A stretch of 64,000 nucleotides of DNA from the NCBI RefSeq assembly GCF_002208135.1, contig NZ_CP021646.1, forward strand, positions 1,657,501 to 1,721,500. The letters are read 5' to 3'. The translations under genes and the position numbers were made by a program. Shown piece by piece: positions 38,682-49,422 of this stretch. Each line of letters begins with the position of its first letter. The stretch's first letter is position 1. Origin of the DNA: Pseudoalteromonas piscicida. Its GTDB lineage: Bacteria > Pseudomonadota > Gammaproteobacteria > Enterobacterales > Alteromonadaceae. The notes beneath the pieces were generated by a model. The model saw only the letters and a program-made list of their open reading frames with translations, was not told the origin of the DNA and did no database searches.

Positions 38682-40021
38682 TGCAGCACAACAACGTATA
38701 CAAACCTGTTTGGGCTGAAGGTTTAATGCTAAGTCAGCAGCACTTACAACTGTTCGATCAATACCAACAATCTCAACTAGCTGGTGTACAGCAAAGTCTT
38801 AGAGACAATGCATATGGTTTAGATCGCATTGTATTTGACGAATCGGCATTAGCCAAAGGTGTAGTCAAACTGCAAAGTATTGCGGCAATCTTCAAAAGTG
38901 GTCGTCATATACATCATGTTTTTGCTGACAACGAAGCACCTATGTTTGAGCTTGAAGATAACAAAAGCGAATACATCATTAGTGTGGCGCTTGCGAACAA
39001 TCATTCAGTAAGTAATATCCAAGGTTACCCGCAAACTGGGCAACTTAGTGCTTATGACTGCGATTTTGTTGAGCTTCAAGATGCACATGATCCAAATCGA
39101 AAAGCAGAAGTGATGGTAGCTAAGCCTAAACTGATGCTGGTTGAGTTCAGCGCAAGTAACAGTTTTATCGAGCAATTGCCTTGTATAAAAGTAATACGTG
39201 GTGAGCATGGGCAGTTCGAAATTGACTCAAGCTATATTCCTCCACTGCTAAACATCAAAGCCCATGGCTATTTAGCCGAGCGTGTAAATAAACTCGTCAA
39301 CATGGTTGAAGCTAAGTACACCGCATTGTTTACAAACCGCACAAGTATGGGGATTGTGGAAGATTTTGGTCCAACAGAACTCAAACACTTTTTGTTATTA
39401 CAAACATTTAGCTCTGTTTTTCCAGAGATCAAGCAGTTAAGTGGTACAGCCAAAACTAGTCCAGATGCACTGTTTATGGCGCTAAATAAACTAATCTGCC
39501 AACTGATCAATTTTGAACCTGAAGCGAGTAAGTTTGAGTTACCCGTATACGATCATCAAGACTTAACACGTAGTTTTGGTTTGATTGAATCTCATATTCA
39601 AACCCTTATTGGTTCGATAAGCGCAGCACGCTCGTCTGATTTAATACTCAGCACAATCTCTCAGTCTATTTTCGAGGTCAAAGACATAGATAGCAGTGCC
39701 TTGACTCGGGGCGAGTTGTACATTGCGGCTTTCTATGAAAACGAATCCACGCAGTGGATCGAGTTGTTCGCAGAACAGGTTAAGCTGGCAGCACCAAGTC
39801 AGTTGGAGATCTTAATTGCTTCAGCGCTTGGTGGTGTGAAGTTAACACACTGTCAGCGTCCACCGAATAGAGTGTCGGTTAAAGGTGGTTTTGAATATTT
39901 TAAAGTTGAACCACATGGTGCAGCTTGGGAACAAGTTGTACAAGAATTAGCGTTAAGAATCTTTGTGCCATTTAGCCTTCAAGGCGTGAAACTTGAAGTG
40001 GTTTCGGTGGCAAGTAAATAG
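38681..40021 (+). CDS. tssK: T6SS baseplate protein TssK
   Basis: TssK links the baseplate to the membrane complex. The 446-residue protein has the family N-terminus VYKPVWAEGLMLSQQHLQ, the middle domain and the C-terminal FVPFSLQGVKLEVVSV. Its length is normal. The start overlaps the tssJ stop and the site GGAGG lies in the end of tssJ, so translation is coupled. Confidence 0.95.
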   Translation: MQHNNVYKPVWAEGLMLSQQHLQLFDQYQQSQLAGVQQSLRDNAYGLDRIVFDESALAKGVVKLQSIAAIFKSGRHIHHVFADNEAPMFELEDNKSEYIISVALANNHSVSNIQGYPQTGQLSAYDCDFVELQDAHDPNRKAEVMVAKPKLMLVEFSASNSFIEQLPCIKVIRGEHGQFEIDSSYIPPLLNIKAHGYLAERVNKLVNMVEAKYTALFTNRTSMGIVEDFGPTELKHFLLLQTFSSVFPEIKQLSGTAKTSPDALFMALNKLICQLINFEPEASKFELPVYDHQDLTRSFGLIESHIQTLIGSISAARSSDLILSTISQSIFEVKDIDSSALTRGELYIAAFYENESTQWIELFAEQVKLAAPSQLEILIASALGGVKLTHCQRPPNRVSVKGGFEYFKVEPHGAAWEQVVQELALRIFVPFSLQGVKLEVVSVASK

Positions 40022-40037
40022 TTAGTAGGTAAAAGTC

Positions 40038-40760
40038 ATGGAAGCGTCGAAAAATAAATCTGAACTAGTCGCCTGCATTTCTCCGGTACTTGAAGTACTT
40101 ACTTCAATTCGCCAGGGTGGGGCAGATCATCAAGGAATTGATGGTCTACGCAGTAAAGTCATGGATGCTTTTGATGAATACGAGAAGAGCTGCTACGACG
40201 CACGAATAAGTGCATCAGAAATGCAAGAAGCCAAATTTGCATTAACCGCTTTGGTCGACGAGCAAATCATGACGGCGCAGAAGCCGTACAGTATGGAATG
40301 GATGGCGCGACCTTTACAATTAGAATTATTTGGCAATATGCGCGCGGGTGAAGCATTTTTTGAAAAGCTTGAAAATATCCGCCGTGCAGCGGCACAGCAC
40401 CGCACGGTATTAGAAGTCTACTTTGTTTGTCTACAATTGGGTTTCGAAGGGATCTATAAGATCAAAGGGATAGAACAGCTCAAAGCGCTGATGTTGGATG
40501 TTAGAGCGCAATTAGAAGAGCTTGCTGGGCCGGCAAAATTACAACTTTCTGATAATGCAAAACCACAAGAAAGTATGGTCACTAAAGTAGGAAGAAACTT
40601 ACCTTATTGGGTTATTTTATCGGTAACGCTTGCTTTACTTGCCAGTATGTATGTTGGTTCAACGTATTTCATTGAGAGTCGCGCGAACCAGCAAGTTGTG
40701 CAAATTGATAAGCATATTGAAGTACTAACGCAGTTAGAGAAAACAGGGAAAGCGAGGTAA
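40038..40760 (+). CDS. tssL: T6SS membrane protein TssL (DotU)
   Basis: TssL is an inner-membrane subunit of the T6SS that recruits the baseplate with TssM. The 240-residue protein has a cytoplasmic DotU domain (about 10-175) with ALVDEQIMT and LELFGNMRAGEAFFEKLE, and one C-terminal transmembrane segment (about 189-211) leaving a short periplasmic tail. There is no OmpA-like peptidoglycan-binding extension, so another protein must bind the wall if that is needed. Confidence 0.95.
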   Translation: MEASKNKSELVACISPVLEVLTSIRQGGADHQGIDGLRSKVMDAFDEYEKSCYDARISASEMQEAKFALTALVDEQIMTAQKPYSMEWMARPLQLELFGNMRAGEAFFEKLENIRRAAAQHRTVLEVYFVCLQLGFEGIYKIKGIEQLKALMLDVRAQLEELAGPAKLQLSDNAKPQESMVTKVGRNLPYWVILSVTLALLASMYVGSTYFIESRANQQVVQIDKHIEVLTQLEKTGKAR

Positions 40761-40764
40761 CATC

Positions 40765-43700
40765 ATGTCAGGAGTGAATCGTAGTGGGCTAGTTCACCTA
40801 GTCTTAGGGTTTTTGTCATCTCGTGCGACGGCTCACTGGGTCGGCATATTCGCAATTTTAACGCTAATTTGGTTTGCAGGTCGGTTTATTGGCCTTGAGG
40901 ATCAAAATCATCGTTTAATGGTGATGGGCGCGGTATTTGGTCTGTTTTGTCTTACTTTATTAGTTCGATGGTTGTGGGTGAAGCGCTCTGGTGACAAGTT
41001 AGCGAAAGAAATTGCCAGCAATCATGCGGGGACAGAAGCCGAGGTCGAAGAAATTAAAGCCAAAATGGAAGAAGCGCTGTCTGCATTAAAAGCTTCTCAT
41101 TTAGGTGCTGGCTATCGTGGTAATGCTGCGTTGTATGCATTGCCTTGGTATATGATCATTGGTCCGTCGGCTGCGGGTAAAAGTACGTTATTTGCAAACT
41201 CTGGGCTGCATTTCCCTTATTCAAAATCTAATCAACTGCATATCCAAGGGTTTGGTGGCACGCGTAATTGTGACTGGTGGTTTTCAGATCAAGCCGTTTT
41301 AATTGATACCGCAGGTCGTTACACCACTGAAGAGTCAGATAATGATCAATGGTTGTCATTCTTAAAGCTGTTACGTAAATACCGCTCTAAACAGCCTATC
41401 AATGGCGTGATGGTTGCCATTAGTGTTGCCGACATCTTGACCTCAGACAGCGAGCAGATCCGTGATCACGTTAAACAGATCCGCGCTCGTATTGATGAGT
41501 TAATTAACCAACTTGGACTCATCTTTCCGGTATACGTGGTGTTTACCAAATGTGATTTGATCAGCGGCTTTGAGCCTTTCTTTAATGAATTAAGTGAAGA
41601 TGAGCGTAAGCAACCTTGGGGCGCGTATTTACTTGAGGAAGATGGCACCAATACCGGTGAAGTGGCGAGCGAGAACTTTTCAAAACATCTTACTGGCTTG
41701 TATGAGCGACTATGTGATCAGCGCCTAGTTAAAATGACGCGTGAGCGTAACGCTCAACGTAAACAACTGATTTATGATTTTCCCAATCAGTTCAAAGCGG
41801 CGTCAGCTAAAGTCGAAGAGTTTATTGACACATTATTTAAAGAAAACCCGTATCAGGAAGTTCCGTGGTTTGCTGGTGTGTATTTTACCTCTGGTACGCA
41901 AGAAGGTACGCCTATCGAGCGCAGCGCAACGAGCAAACTATCTACGTTTAGATCGGTATTGTTTGAGTATCGCCAAGAAAGCATTACCTCTGCATTTTTT
42001 ATCAACCAAGTATTCAAAGATGTGTTGTTTAAATTGCAAGATCTCACTCGGGGTAACCGTAAAAAGCGCCGCGTACAAAAATGGCTCAAAGGCTTTGCAG
42101 TATGCTTGTGTGTGACGTCGGTATTTGCACTTGCAGGCTTGTTGGTTAACTCTTATACCCACAATCAGCAGCTTTTAACAACCAGTGATAAATTAACGAC
42201 TGCTGTGGTTAATACACGAGTTGAAAACCAGCCGTTGGCCGAGCAATTTAACTCAACTTTGTCTCTTTTTGCACACTATCAAGAGCTAATCGGTTATGAG
42301 AAAAAGCTGCCTTGGTATTTCTTACTTGGTGTTTACAGTGCTGACAACACCATAAAGCCAATAGAACAGGTATTACGTCAACGTGTACAAGCGCTCATTG
42401 GTGAACCGAGTTCGGAGCTTGTGCAACAAGCGCTTTTTGAAAGCCACCAAAACTGGATTGCACTACTAAGTACAGAAGAACAGGTCGCTAAACGTATCGA
42501 GCCAAAACTACGTGATAAGTACTATCAGGCATTAAAGCTGCAGCTTATGATGAGTAATGAGTTTGAACGTTTAAACAAAGACTATGCTAAATCTGAGTTA
42601 CTAGACTACACGGCTGATCGGTTAGCGCTGACGCTAAACGAAGACACGCAAGCATTAACTGAGCAATTGTCAGGACTGATTGACTTTTACTTAGCCCAGT
42701 TAGCGGTTGAGCCTACGCCGCAGCAGCTTGCGATTTGGCAGAGTAATGATTTCTTAGTGAGTCAAGCACGTTCAGACTTAATGAGTGCGCCAGAACCAAC
42801 TGCGCTATATGAACAGATCAAAGCGAAAGTAACGGTATCGAAAGCCGCGTTAACGCTTGACCAGATGATGCAGCAAAACAACAAAACCTTTTTGCAGTCG
42901 AAGATCAGCATTCCATACGTTTATACCAAAGAAGCATGGGAAAACGAAGTGTACGACGCCATCAAGGTCATTGCGAGTAAAGCATTCTCTGGCGACTGGG
43001 TGATGGGCACAGACAATGCTGAAAGCCAAGGCTCTGTAGATGAAGCAAAAGCAAGTGCTTTGGTTAAATCTATCCGCGCGCTGTACTTCAGAGACTATGC
43101 CAATGTGTGGTTTGAGTTCTTGAACTCAGTAGAAATAAGTCCATTTAATACGAGCAACGCAGCAAGTTTAACGCTGGCTCAGTTGTCATCACCAGAAGGT
43201 CCATTGGTCGATTTAATGGCGTCGATTGACGACAACGTGAATCTAATAGATTCGCCGAATAAAACAGTAGAAACAGAAAAGTTAACGGAGCAAGCAAATG
43301 CGTTACTTGCAAAGTCTAAAAACAACAAGGTTAAAGGTGCAAAGATAGAATCTGCTGCGAGAAAGCGTGTGCCTGAACTGTCGAGCCGCTTTGCAGATCT
43401 TCGTCGCTATACCGCAAAAGGAGAAGAGAACGCACGCTCTGATTACCTAGAACAATATCTCGGTGCCTTGAGTGCATTCCATTCAGATATCAAAACGATT
43501 GCGGCGAGTAACAATGACGACTATATGGCGATGTCTTTTACTCAAACGCTGTTAAATGGTGATAGCAAAAACCATGCGCTACAAAGTGCGTGGGTGGTGG
43601 TGGAAAGCCAAGTAAGAGCGCTTGACCCGGATACTAAACAAGCACTGGAAAAACTACTAAAAGCACCACTTTTAGCGAGTGTGCAGACAGTAATGAACGA

Positions 43701-44475
43701 AGCAAAAGTACAGCTCAATGAGCGTTGGTCTAATCAAGTATTCTTAACATACAAAGAAAATATCCGTGGTAAATATCCGTTTAATATCGACGGCCCGGAT
43801 GCAGCAGTTGAAGATATTAGTGAGCTGCTGAACCAAGAGTCGGGTGTGTTTTGGCAATTTATGGCAGAAAACCTTTCTCCGTACCTTCGCTTAAAGCGTG
43901 GTGAGTGGGTAGAGAAAACGTGGAATGGTATTGGCATTGGTTTCAAGTCTGGGGTACTCGACAAGCTAACTAAGGCGAGAAAGGTAACACGTTCGCTATT
44001 TCCTCGAGACGGTTCTGAGGTGGGGATTAGCTTCCAGATGATGCCAGTGGCACAAAAAGGATTAAAAGAGACTTATATCGGCTTTAGTGACCAAAATTAC
44101 CGTTATAGAAATGAGCCTGAAGAGTGGCGTCGTTTTAACTGGCCTGCAAGAGCGGGCACTGAAAAAGCCGTGGTATATGGTTTAGACAGTGAAGGTCGCA
44201 GAATTGAAATCGAAAAGTCAGGGCCTTGGGCATTCCTAAAAGTATTGAATGAAGCGAATGTACAGTGGGTTCGTGGTACTGAATTTATGGCAACGTGGCA
44301 ATTACAAAGAGAAGCCGAGGCTAGTGTTGAACCAATCCAAGTTCAAGTTGCACTTAAGTCGAGTAGAAACAGTGGCATATTCAGCAAATATTTTATGACG
44401 TCATTTGCGCTGCCTGAGTCTTTGTTTGATACCAAAGTGAGTGTGGCTTCCAATGAAAACTTGGCGTTGAGGTAA
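40765..44475 (+). CDS. tssM: T6SS membrane protein TssM (IcmF)
   Basis: TssM spans the envelope and joins TssL to TssJ. The 1236-residue protein has two N-terminal transmembrane segments (about 22-42 and 52-72), a cytoplasmic NTPase-like domain with an intact Walker A GPSAAGKST (133-141) and LIDTAGRY, a third membrane segment near 440-460, and a large periplasmic region ending in the ImcF-related/VasK domains (PNAxW-type region around WRRFNWPARAG). Length is normal. It lies four bases after tssL. Confidence 0.96.
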   Translation: MSGVNRSGLVHLVLGFLSSRATAHWVGIFAILTLIWFAGRFIGLEDQNHRLMVMGAVFGLFCLTLLVRWLWVKRSGDKLAKEIASNHAGTEAEVEEIKAKMEEALSALKASHLGAGYRGNAALYALPWYMIIGPSAAGKSTLFANSGLHFPYSKSNQLHIQGFGGTRNCDWWFSDQAVLIDTAGRYTTEESDNDQWLSFLKLLRKYRSKQPINGVMVAISVADILTSDSEQIRDHVKQIRARIDELINQLGLIFPVYVVFTKCDLISGFEPFFNELSEDERKQPWGAYLLEEDGTNTGEVASENFSKHLTGLYERLCDQRLVKMTRERNAQRKQLIYDFPNQFKAASAKVEEFIDTLFKENPYQEVPWFAGVYFTSGTQEGTPIERSATSKLSTFRSVLFEYRQESITSAFFINQVFKDVLFKLQDLTRGNRKKRRVQKWLKGFAVCLCVTSVFALAGLLVNSYTHNQQLLTTSDKLTTAVVNTRVENQPLAEQFNSTLSLFAHYQELIGYEKKLPWYFLLGVYSADNTIKPIEQVLRQRVQALIGEPSSELVQQALFESHQNWIALLSTEEQVAKRIEPKLRDKYYQALKLQLMMSNEFERLNKDYAKSELLDYTADRLALTLNEDTQALTEQLSGLIDFYLAQLAVEPTPQQLAIWQSNDFLVSQARSDLMSAPEPTALYEQIKAKVTVSKAALTLDQMMQQNNKTFLQSKISIPYVYTKEAWENEVYDAIKVIASKAFSGDWVMGTDNAESQGSVDEAKASALVKSIRALYFRDYANVWFEFLNSVEISPFNTSNAASLTLAQLSSPEGPLVDLMASIDDNVNLIDSPNKTVETEKLTEQANALLAKSKNNKVKGAKIESAARKRVPELSSRFADLRRYTAKGEENARSDYLEQYLGALSAFHSDIKTIAASNNDDYMAMSFTQTLLNGDSKNHALQSAWVVVESQVRALDPDTKQALEKLLKAPLLASVQTVMNEAKVQLNERWSNQVFLTYKENIRGKYPFNIDGPDAAVEDISELLNQESGVFWQFMAENLSPYLRLKRGEWVEKTWNGIGIGFKSGVLDKLTKARKVTRSLFPRDGSEVGISFQMMPVAQKGLKETYIGFSDQNYRYRNEPEEWRRFNWPARAGTEKAVVYGLDSEGRRIEIEKSGPWAFLKVLNEANVQWVRGTEFMATWQLQREAEASVEPIQVQVALKSSRNSGIFSKYFMTSFALPESLFDTKVSVASNENLALR

Positions 44476-44482
44476 CACAGGC

Positions 44483-45475
44483 ATGTTCGGTTTTTTTAAT
44501 AATAAGAAAGTCGCCAAGGTACCAACGACTCAGCCATTTGGATTTATGGGTAAAAACCCAATTCAAGCGGACTTCATTAAGTTTAACGTTGATTCAAGAG
44601 AAGCGATAGCGCTTGAGCGCTGGCTTCAAGAAGGGTATGCAGACATGAGTCGCCAAGCTTTGGTAAGCGATGGCGCTGCTCAAAAAGAGCAATCAACGCT
44701 ATTTTTTATCGCCTCAGGTCAAGACGAAAACTGTTTATTAGGCACATTACAGCCAAGCGAAGATAAAAGCGGAAGACAATACCCATTTTGCTCCTTTGTA
44801 TTATCGAGTAATGCGGACTACAAACAAAACCCTGCATTTTTATTTAGCGAATGTGGTAGTGCGTTTAAATCATTAAGTTTAAACCATGAGCTGATCAGAA
44901 ATTGCAGTAGTGTTGAGCAAATGCGCCATAGCGCGCAGGAGCTTAAGCAGGTAAGTGAGCTGGTTTCGCAACCGATTGATTTCGATAAGGCAATGTCTTC
45001 ACTACGAGCTTCACCGATACAGCGTGTATGGGATGCGCTTGAACTAGAAGATCTTGACCAGCGAGCACAATTAATCAGCCAAGTGATGTCGGCGCTCAAA
45101 ATGATCAAAACCCAAGGTTGTTTACGTTGTCAGTTCGGATTGAAGTTACCGATGCCACAAGTGGGTGAAGATACCCAGCTGCTAGGTGCATTTTGGCTGC
45201 ATTTAATCACCAATATGGTGGCCGATCATCACTGGCAGCCTTGGTGTTTTTATAACTATGGTCAATTGAGCCAGAAAGCCTCCTTGGTGGTGTATTGCAG
45301 ACCTATGCCTGCCTCGTATTTTGCGTCAGTTTGGCTTGAGCACAATAGCTTGTCGACGACCATTAATCTAACAGGGACTTTGCCACAACACCCGATGACA
45401 CCGCATATGTATGAATTGGCAAAAGCATCAAATATGAGTGTTTTCGATGCGCTAAGAAGTTGGAGTAAGTTATGA
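44483..45475 (+). CDS. tagF: T6SS-associated protein TagF
   Basis: TagF (SciT/ImpM family) is a cytoplasmic T6SS regulator that in Pseudomonas represses firing post-translationally. The 330-residue protein has the TagF N-terminal domain with FGFMGKNPIQADFIK, a GRQYPFC motif and a C-terminal half that is not fused to a PppA phosphatase. It overlaps tssA by four bases (ATGA). No fha, ppkA or pppA gene is seen in the window, so the partners of TagF are elsewhere or absent. Confidence 0.9.
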   Translation: MFGFFNNKKVAKVPTTQPFGFMGKNPIQADFIKFNVDSREAIALERWLQEGYADMSRQALVSDGAAQKEQSTLFFIASGQDENCLLGTLQPSEDKSGRQYPFCSFVLSSNADYKQNPAFLFSECGSAFKSLSLNHELIRNCSSVEQMRHSAQELKQVSELVSQPIDFDKAMSSLRASPIQRVWDALELEDLDQRAQLISQVMSALKMIKTQGCLRCQFGLKLPMPQVGEDTQLLGAFWLHLITNMVADHHWQPWCFYNYGQLSQKASLVVYCRPMPASYFASVWLEHNSLSTTINLTGTLPQHPMTPHMYELAKASNMSVFDALRSWSKL

Positions 45476-47054
45476 GTCAACCACATAAGTATCAGAGCTG
45501 GCAGCAGTGGCGTGAAAACTTATTAGCGCCTCTAGACGGCATGCCATGCGGTGACGATTTAAAATACGAAGAGTCATTTAAATTACTAAAAGCCTCTTCG
45601 TCAGGTGTTGCTGAGCCAGACTTCAAAGCCAACTTTATTTTGGCATCAGAGCTGTTAGAAAAACAAACCAAAGATATTCGCATTGCGTCGTATCTAGCGT
45701 TGGCCGCTACCAATGAGTTTGGGCTCGAAGGTTTGACCCACTCGTTAGATTTGTTTAATCAGCTTTTGCAACAGTATCAGGCGCAGATCCACCCTGTTAA
45801 AGAACGTGCGAGAGCATCGGTTCATACTTGGTTCTTACAACAACAACAGCGCTTACTTGGTGTTGCTACAGCGCACAGCTCGACAATGCCGGAGCAGTGG
45901 CCAGAATTAAAGCGTGTACTTGAACAGTATGCAACAGAATCCGTGGCGATACTTGATGCAGACTCAGGTCCGCTTGCTGATTTAAAACATTGGTGCGAGC
46001 AAGGTATGGTTTCGCAACCAGTTCCTGTACAACCCGCTGCGACGTTACAAGAGCCTGTCCAAAAGCATGAGGTGGTCACAGCAGAGCAGCCTCAATTAAA
46101 GCAATCTGTAGCGGCGAATTCACAGCCTACAGTTGTTGCTTCAAAGCCCGTTTCCACACTTGCTATTGCAGTGGAAGCGCCGCAGTCAGACTCGGCTTAT
46201 ACAGAACAAGTTCGCAAACTATTGGCGTATGACAAAGAAAGCCAAAACTGGATGCGAGCTATTCGCTTGGCACGTGCAGTGAGGTGGGGGCGCTTGCATT
46301 ACCACCACACGATAATGAGTTGAAAACGCGCCTACCAGCTCCAAGGCAGGCTGCATTTGTACCTATTGAAAACGCTTTAGCTGCGCAAAACTTTGTACAG
46401 GCGTTAGAAAAAGCAGAAGCCTTATTCATGGAAGGGGCGATGCATTTTAACCTTAATTTGCAAAGGCTAACCATCTCTGCCCTTGAGGGATTAAAGCTAT
46501 TTAAAGAAGCCCAGTGGATAGAGTTAGAGCTTGCGGCAATCGCTGAACAATACCCAACACTCTTAAGTCTTAAATATGAAGACGGAAGTGAGTTTTGCTC
46601 GGCAGCAAATCGCGAGCGAATTGGCGAACATAAATTACTACGCCAAGGTGAAGGTGCAAGCACTGATGGCAATCAGAAGGTTTGGTTAGATAAATTTAAA
46701 GAAGCGCAGGCGCTTGTTGATCAAAATAAGCTTTCGCAAGCACTGCTGCTAATGGAAGGGTTTGCACAAGACAAGTTCGATTTTGCAAAGCAAAAATTAT
46801 ATCAAGCACGTTTGTTGATGCGTAGTGAACGCGCTGATCTTGCCTATCCAATGTTTGAGCAGCTGCTTAAAGACATTGAACAGTACCGACTGGACCTATG
46901 GCACGAGTCGTTTGCTCTAGAGGTTTGGCGTTATGCCAAGCAATGCAATGAAGCAGTATCCTTGGAGCAAGGGGATGAATTTGACCTACGAGCAACCGCG
47001 ATAAAGCAGCAGATGCTCGTAACCAAAGTAAGCTCAGCGATTGACTGGGTTTGA
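45472..47054 (+). pseudogene. tssA: T6SS protein TssA (VasJ type), frameshifted as read
   Basis: TssA caps and organises sheath and tube assembly. The N-terminal ImpA domain (APLDGMPCGDDLKYEESF) and a Pro/Gln-rich linker are read from 45472. After the VasJ-type motif RAIRLARAVRWG the frame is lost and stops at 46323. The neighbouring frame carries on with ALALPPHDNELKTRLPAPR to a normal C-terminus at 47054. One G missing from the run at 46286-46290 accounts for the break; restored, the protein has about 527 residues. Real mutation, phase variation or sequencing error are all possible. All neighbours are intact, which favours error or a recent event. Confidence 0.9.
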
Positions 47055-47112
47055 TTGTTAACCGCTGGGCTTGTAACGGCAGGCGCAACGACTGATTAAA
47101 TAAGGAAAGACT

Positions 47113-47631
47113 ATGTCTGATACGTTTCAAAAAGAGATCCCAAGAGCGCGGATTAATATAGCGCTTGAGCTGGAAACCGATGGTGCAACGCAAAAGAGTG
47201 AACTACCGATGAAAGTTTTGGTTGTGGGAGATTATTCCAACGGCCAAAACGACAGTGACCTCGCTGAGCGTGAGCGCATTGCTATTAACAAAAATAACTT
47301 AGAGCAAGTGCTTAAAGACATGTCACCAAAGGCAAATTTTCAAGTATCGAACAAAATTGCGGGTGATGGTGAAATCGGTATTAACCTGACGTTTGATGAT
47401 TTTAAGTCATTCGATCCTGAGCAGGTTGCAGCGCAAGTGCCAGAGCTTAACAAGATGATGTCGATGCGTAACTTATTACGTGATCTAAAATCTAATTTGC
47501 TTGATAACTCAACGCTGAGAAAAGAGCTTGAGCGCATTTTGCAAAACAAACCAGAGCTTGATGAGTTAAAAGCACGCCTAAACGAGTTAGCGCCGCTTTT
47601 ATCTGAGCAAGAAAAACAACCGCAAGAGTAA
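47113..47631 (+). CDS. tssB: T6SS contractile sheath small subunit TssB (VipA)
   Basis: TssB and TssC form the sheath whose contraction drives the tube outwards. The 172-residue protein has FQKEIPRARINIALELET and LPMKVLVVGDYS, and a C-terminal helix rich in Leu, Glu and Lys that in other species binds ClpV. The site AAGGAAAG precedes the start. tssC follows after 11 bases. Confidence 0.96.
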   Translation: MSDTFQKEIPRARINIALELETDGATQKSELPMKVLVVGDYSNGQNDSDLAERERIAINKNNLEQVLKDMSPKANFQVSNKIAGDGEIGINLTFDDFKSFDPEQVAAQVPELNKMMSMRNLLRDLKSNLLDNSTLRKELERILQNKPELDELKARLNELAPLLSEQEKQPQE

Positions 47632-47642
47632 GGACACGACCG

Positions 47643-49169
47643 ATGAATATGCAAGAAACGTTAAACGTTGAAGCGCGTAAAGAAGAGACTTTGACTGCTT
47701 CAGCTTACGAAACAATCTGTAATCTTGTGTCTATTGAGCCGGTTTCAAGTGAAATCAGCATTGATAACTTCCGTGATGCTAATAACCTTGCGGAGACTGA
47801 CACCAATGAACGCTTAACGGCTGCTATCAATGTCTTTTTAGACATGGCCACTAATGACAGCAAAGAAGTGTCACGTATCGACAAGTTATTACTTGATGAC
47901 TACATCGCTAAAGTCGACAAAATTATTTCTGAACAGCTGGACGAAATTTTACATCATCCGCAGTTTCAAAAAGTAGAGTCAGCATGGCGTTCACTGCGTT
48001 ATTTGGTGAATCGTTGTCCGAATAACTCAAACGTAAAGCTTGAGCTACTTGATGTTGATAAAGAAACGCTACGTGACGACTTCGAAGAAGCACCAGATAC
48101 CACGCAGTCTGCGCTCTATAAGCAAGTGTATACGGCTGAGTATGACACACCAGGGGGCGAGCCAATTTCGACTATGGTGTCAAACTTCGAATTTGATTGT
48201 TCAGCGCCGGATGTGTCGTTATTGCAAGAAATTTCAAGGGTGTCTGCAGCAGCACATTGTCCTTTCTTAGGCAGTGTTGGTGCCAAGTTCTTCTTAAAAG
48301 ATTCGCTTGAAGAAGTGTCAAAAATTCAGGATTTGGGCTCTTACATGGAGCGTGCCGAGTTTTTACGTTGGAAGAACTTCCGTGAATCAGAAGATGCACG
48401 TTACATTGGCTTAGCGTTTCCCCGCTTCTTACTGCGCTTACCATACGGTGACTTAAACCCAATTCGTCACTTTAACTATCAAGAAGACGTTAGCAGTGAG
48501 CATCACGAACGTTATCTATGGGGTAACGCGACTTTTGCGTTCGCCGCAAATATCGTCCGTAGCTTCCACCAAAATGGTTGGGCGGTAAATATTCGTGGTC
48601 CGCAATCTGGCGGTCGCGTTGAAAATCTACCTCTGCATTCTTTTGAGGCAGGTCGTGGTCAAGAAACTAAGATCCCAACGGAAGTGCTGATCTCTGAGAC
48701 TAAAGAGCTTGAGTTTGCAAACCAAGGGTTTATCCCACTGAGCTACTACAAAAACAGTGACTTTGCGTGTTTCTTCTCTGCAAACAGTGCGCAAAAGCCG
48801 CAAATTTTTGAGACGCCGGAAGCCACCTCTAACTCGCGGATCAATGCAAGATTACCTTACATCTACTTAGTATCGCGTATTGCGCACTATATGAAGGTGA
48901 TCCAACGTGAAAATATCGGTTCAAGCAAACCTCGTCATGAGCTAGAGCAGCAACTTAATGATTGGTTAGGTGCATTAGTTACTAAGATGAATAATCCAGA
49001 CGAGTCTCTAATTGCTACGCACCCGTTAAAAGATGCCAACGTGACGGTTTCGGAGATCCCGGGTAACCCAGGTTATTACCGTGTGAATACGTATGTGGTT
49101 CCGCATTTCCAAGTGGAAGGTATCGACGTACGCCTCGCACTCGTTGGGCAAATGCCTGGCGAAAAGTGA
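47643..49169 (+). CDS. tssC: T6SS contractile sheath large subunit TssC (VipB)
   Basis: TssC is the major sheath protein. The 508-residue product has the VipB landmarks VESAWRSLRYLV, LGSVGAKFF, FLRLPYG and the C-terminal PGYYRVNTYVVPHFQVEGIDV region (split in my reading between residues 465 and 490). Length is normal. A hairpin at 49202 follows the gene. Confidence 0.96.
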   Translation: MNMQETLNVEARKEETLTASAYETICNLVSIEPVSSEISIDNFRDANNLAETDTNERLTAAINVFLDMATNDSKEVSRIDKLLLDDYIAKVDKIISEQLDEILHHPQFQKVESAWRSLRYLVNRCPNNSNVKLELLDVDKETLRDDFEEAPDTTQSALYKQVYTAEYDTPGGEPISTMVSNFEFDCSAPDVSLLQEISRVSAAAHCPFLGSVGAKFFLKDSLEEVSKIQDLGSYMERAEFLRWKNFRESEDARYIGLAFPRFLLRLPYGDLNPIRHFNYQEDVSSEHHERYLWGNATFAFAANIVRSFHQNGWAVNIRGPQSGGRVENLPLHSFEAGRGQETKIPTEVLISETKELEFANQGFIPLSYYKNSDFACFFSANSAQKPQIFETPEATSNSRINARLPYIYLVSRIAHYMKVIQRENIGSSKPRHELEQQLNDWLGALVTKMNNPDESLIATHPLKDANVTVSEIPGNPGYYRVNTYVVPHFQVEGIDVRLALVGQMPGEK

Positions 49170-49201
49170 AGGCCACCTGAAGAACCGATGAAGCGTATAT
49201 A

Positions 49202-49219
49202 GGGCAGTGAATACTGCCC
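49202..49219 (+). terminator. Hairpin after tssC
   Basis: GGGCAGT and ACTGCCC flank GAAT, followed by ATTATT. It may terminate the tssJ-tssC transcript or stabilise its end; the T run is weak. Confidence 0.5.
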
Positions 49220-49422
49220 ATTATTAAGGATGACATTGAACTTTAATTGTAGAGGTTCGGAAGTAGCGGCTAGGGCTTATAAGATGTTAATTGAGTTTGC
49301 ATCTAAAAGTGCAAAAAGAAGAAGTTGTTAAACCGGGTTAGGTTGATAAGCGCAATAATGGAAAATAGTTACTAATAAAAAGACCAATTTTAATATGGTT
49401 GCTGGTATTAAATGGTATATTT

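Noticed and set aside
46259..46672. 137-residue frame antisense to tssA
   Set aside because: Shadow of the tssA frame; Ser-rich composition and no initiation signal.
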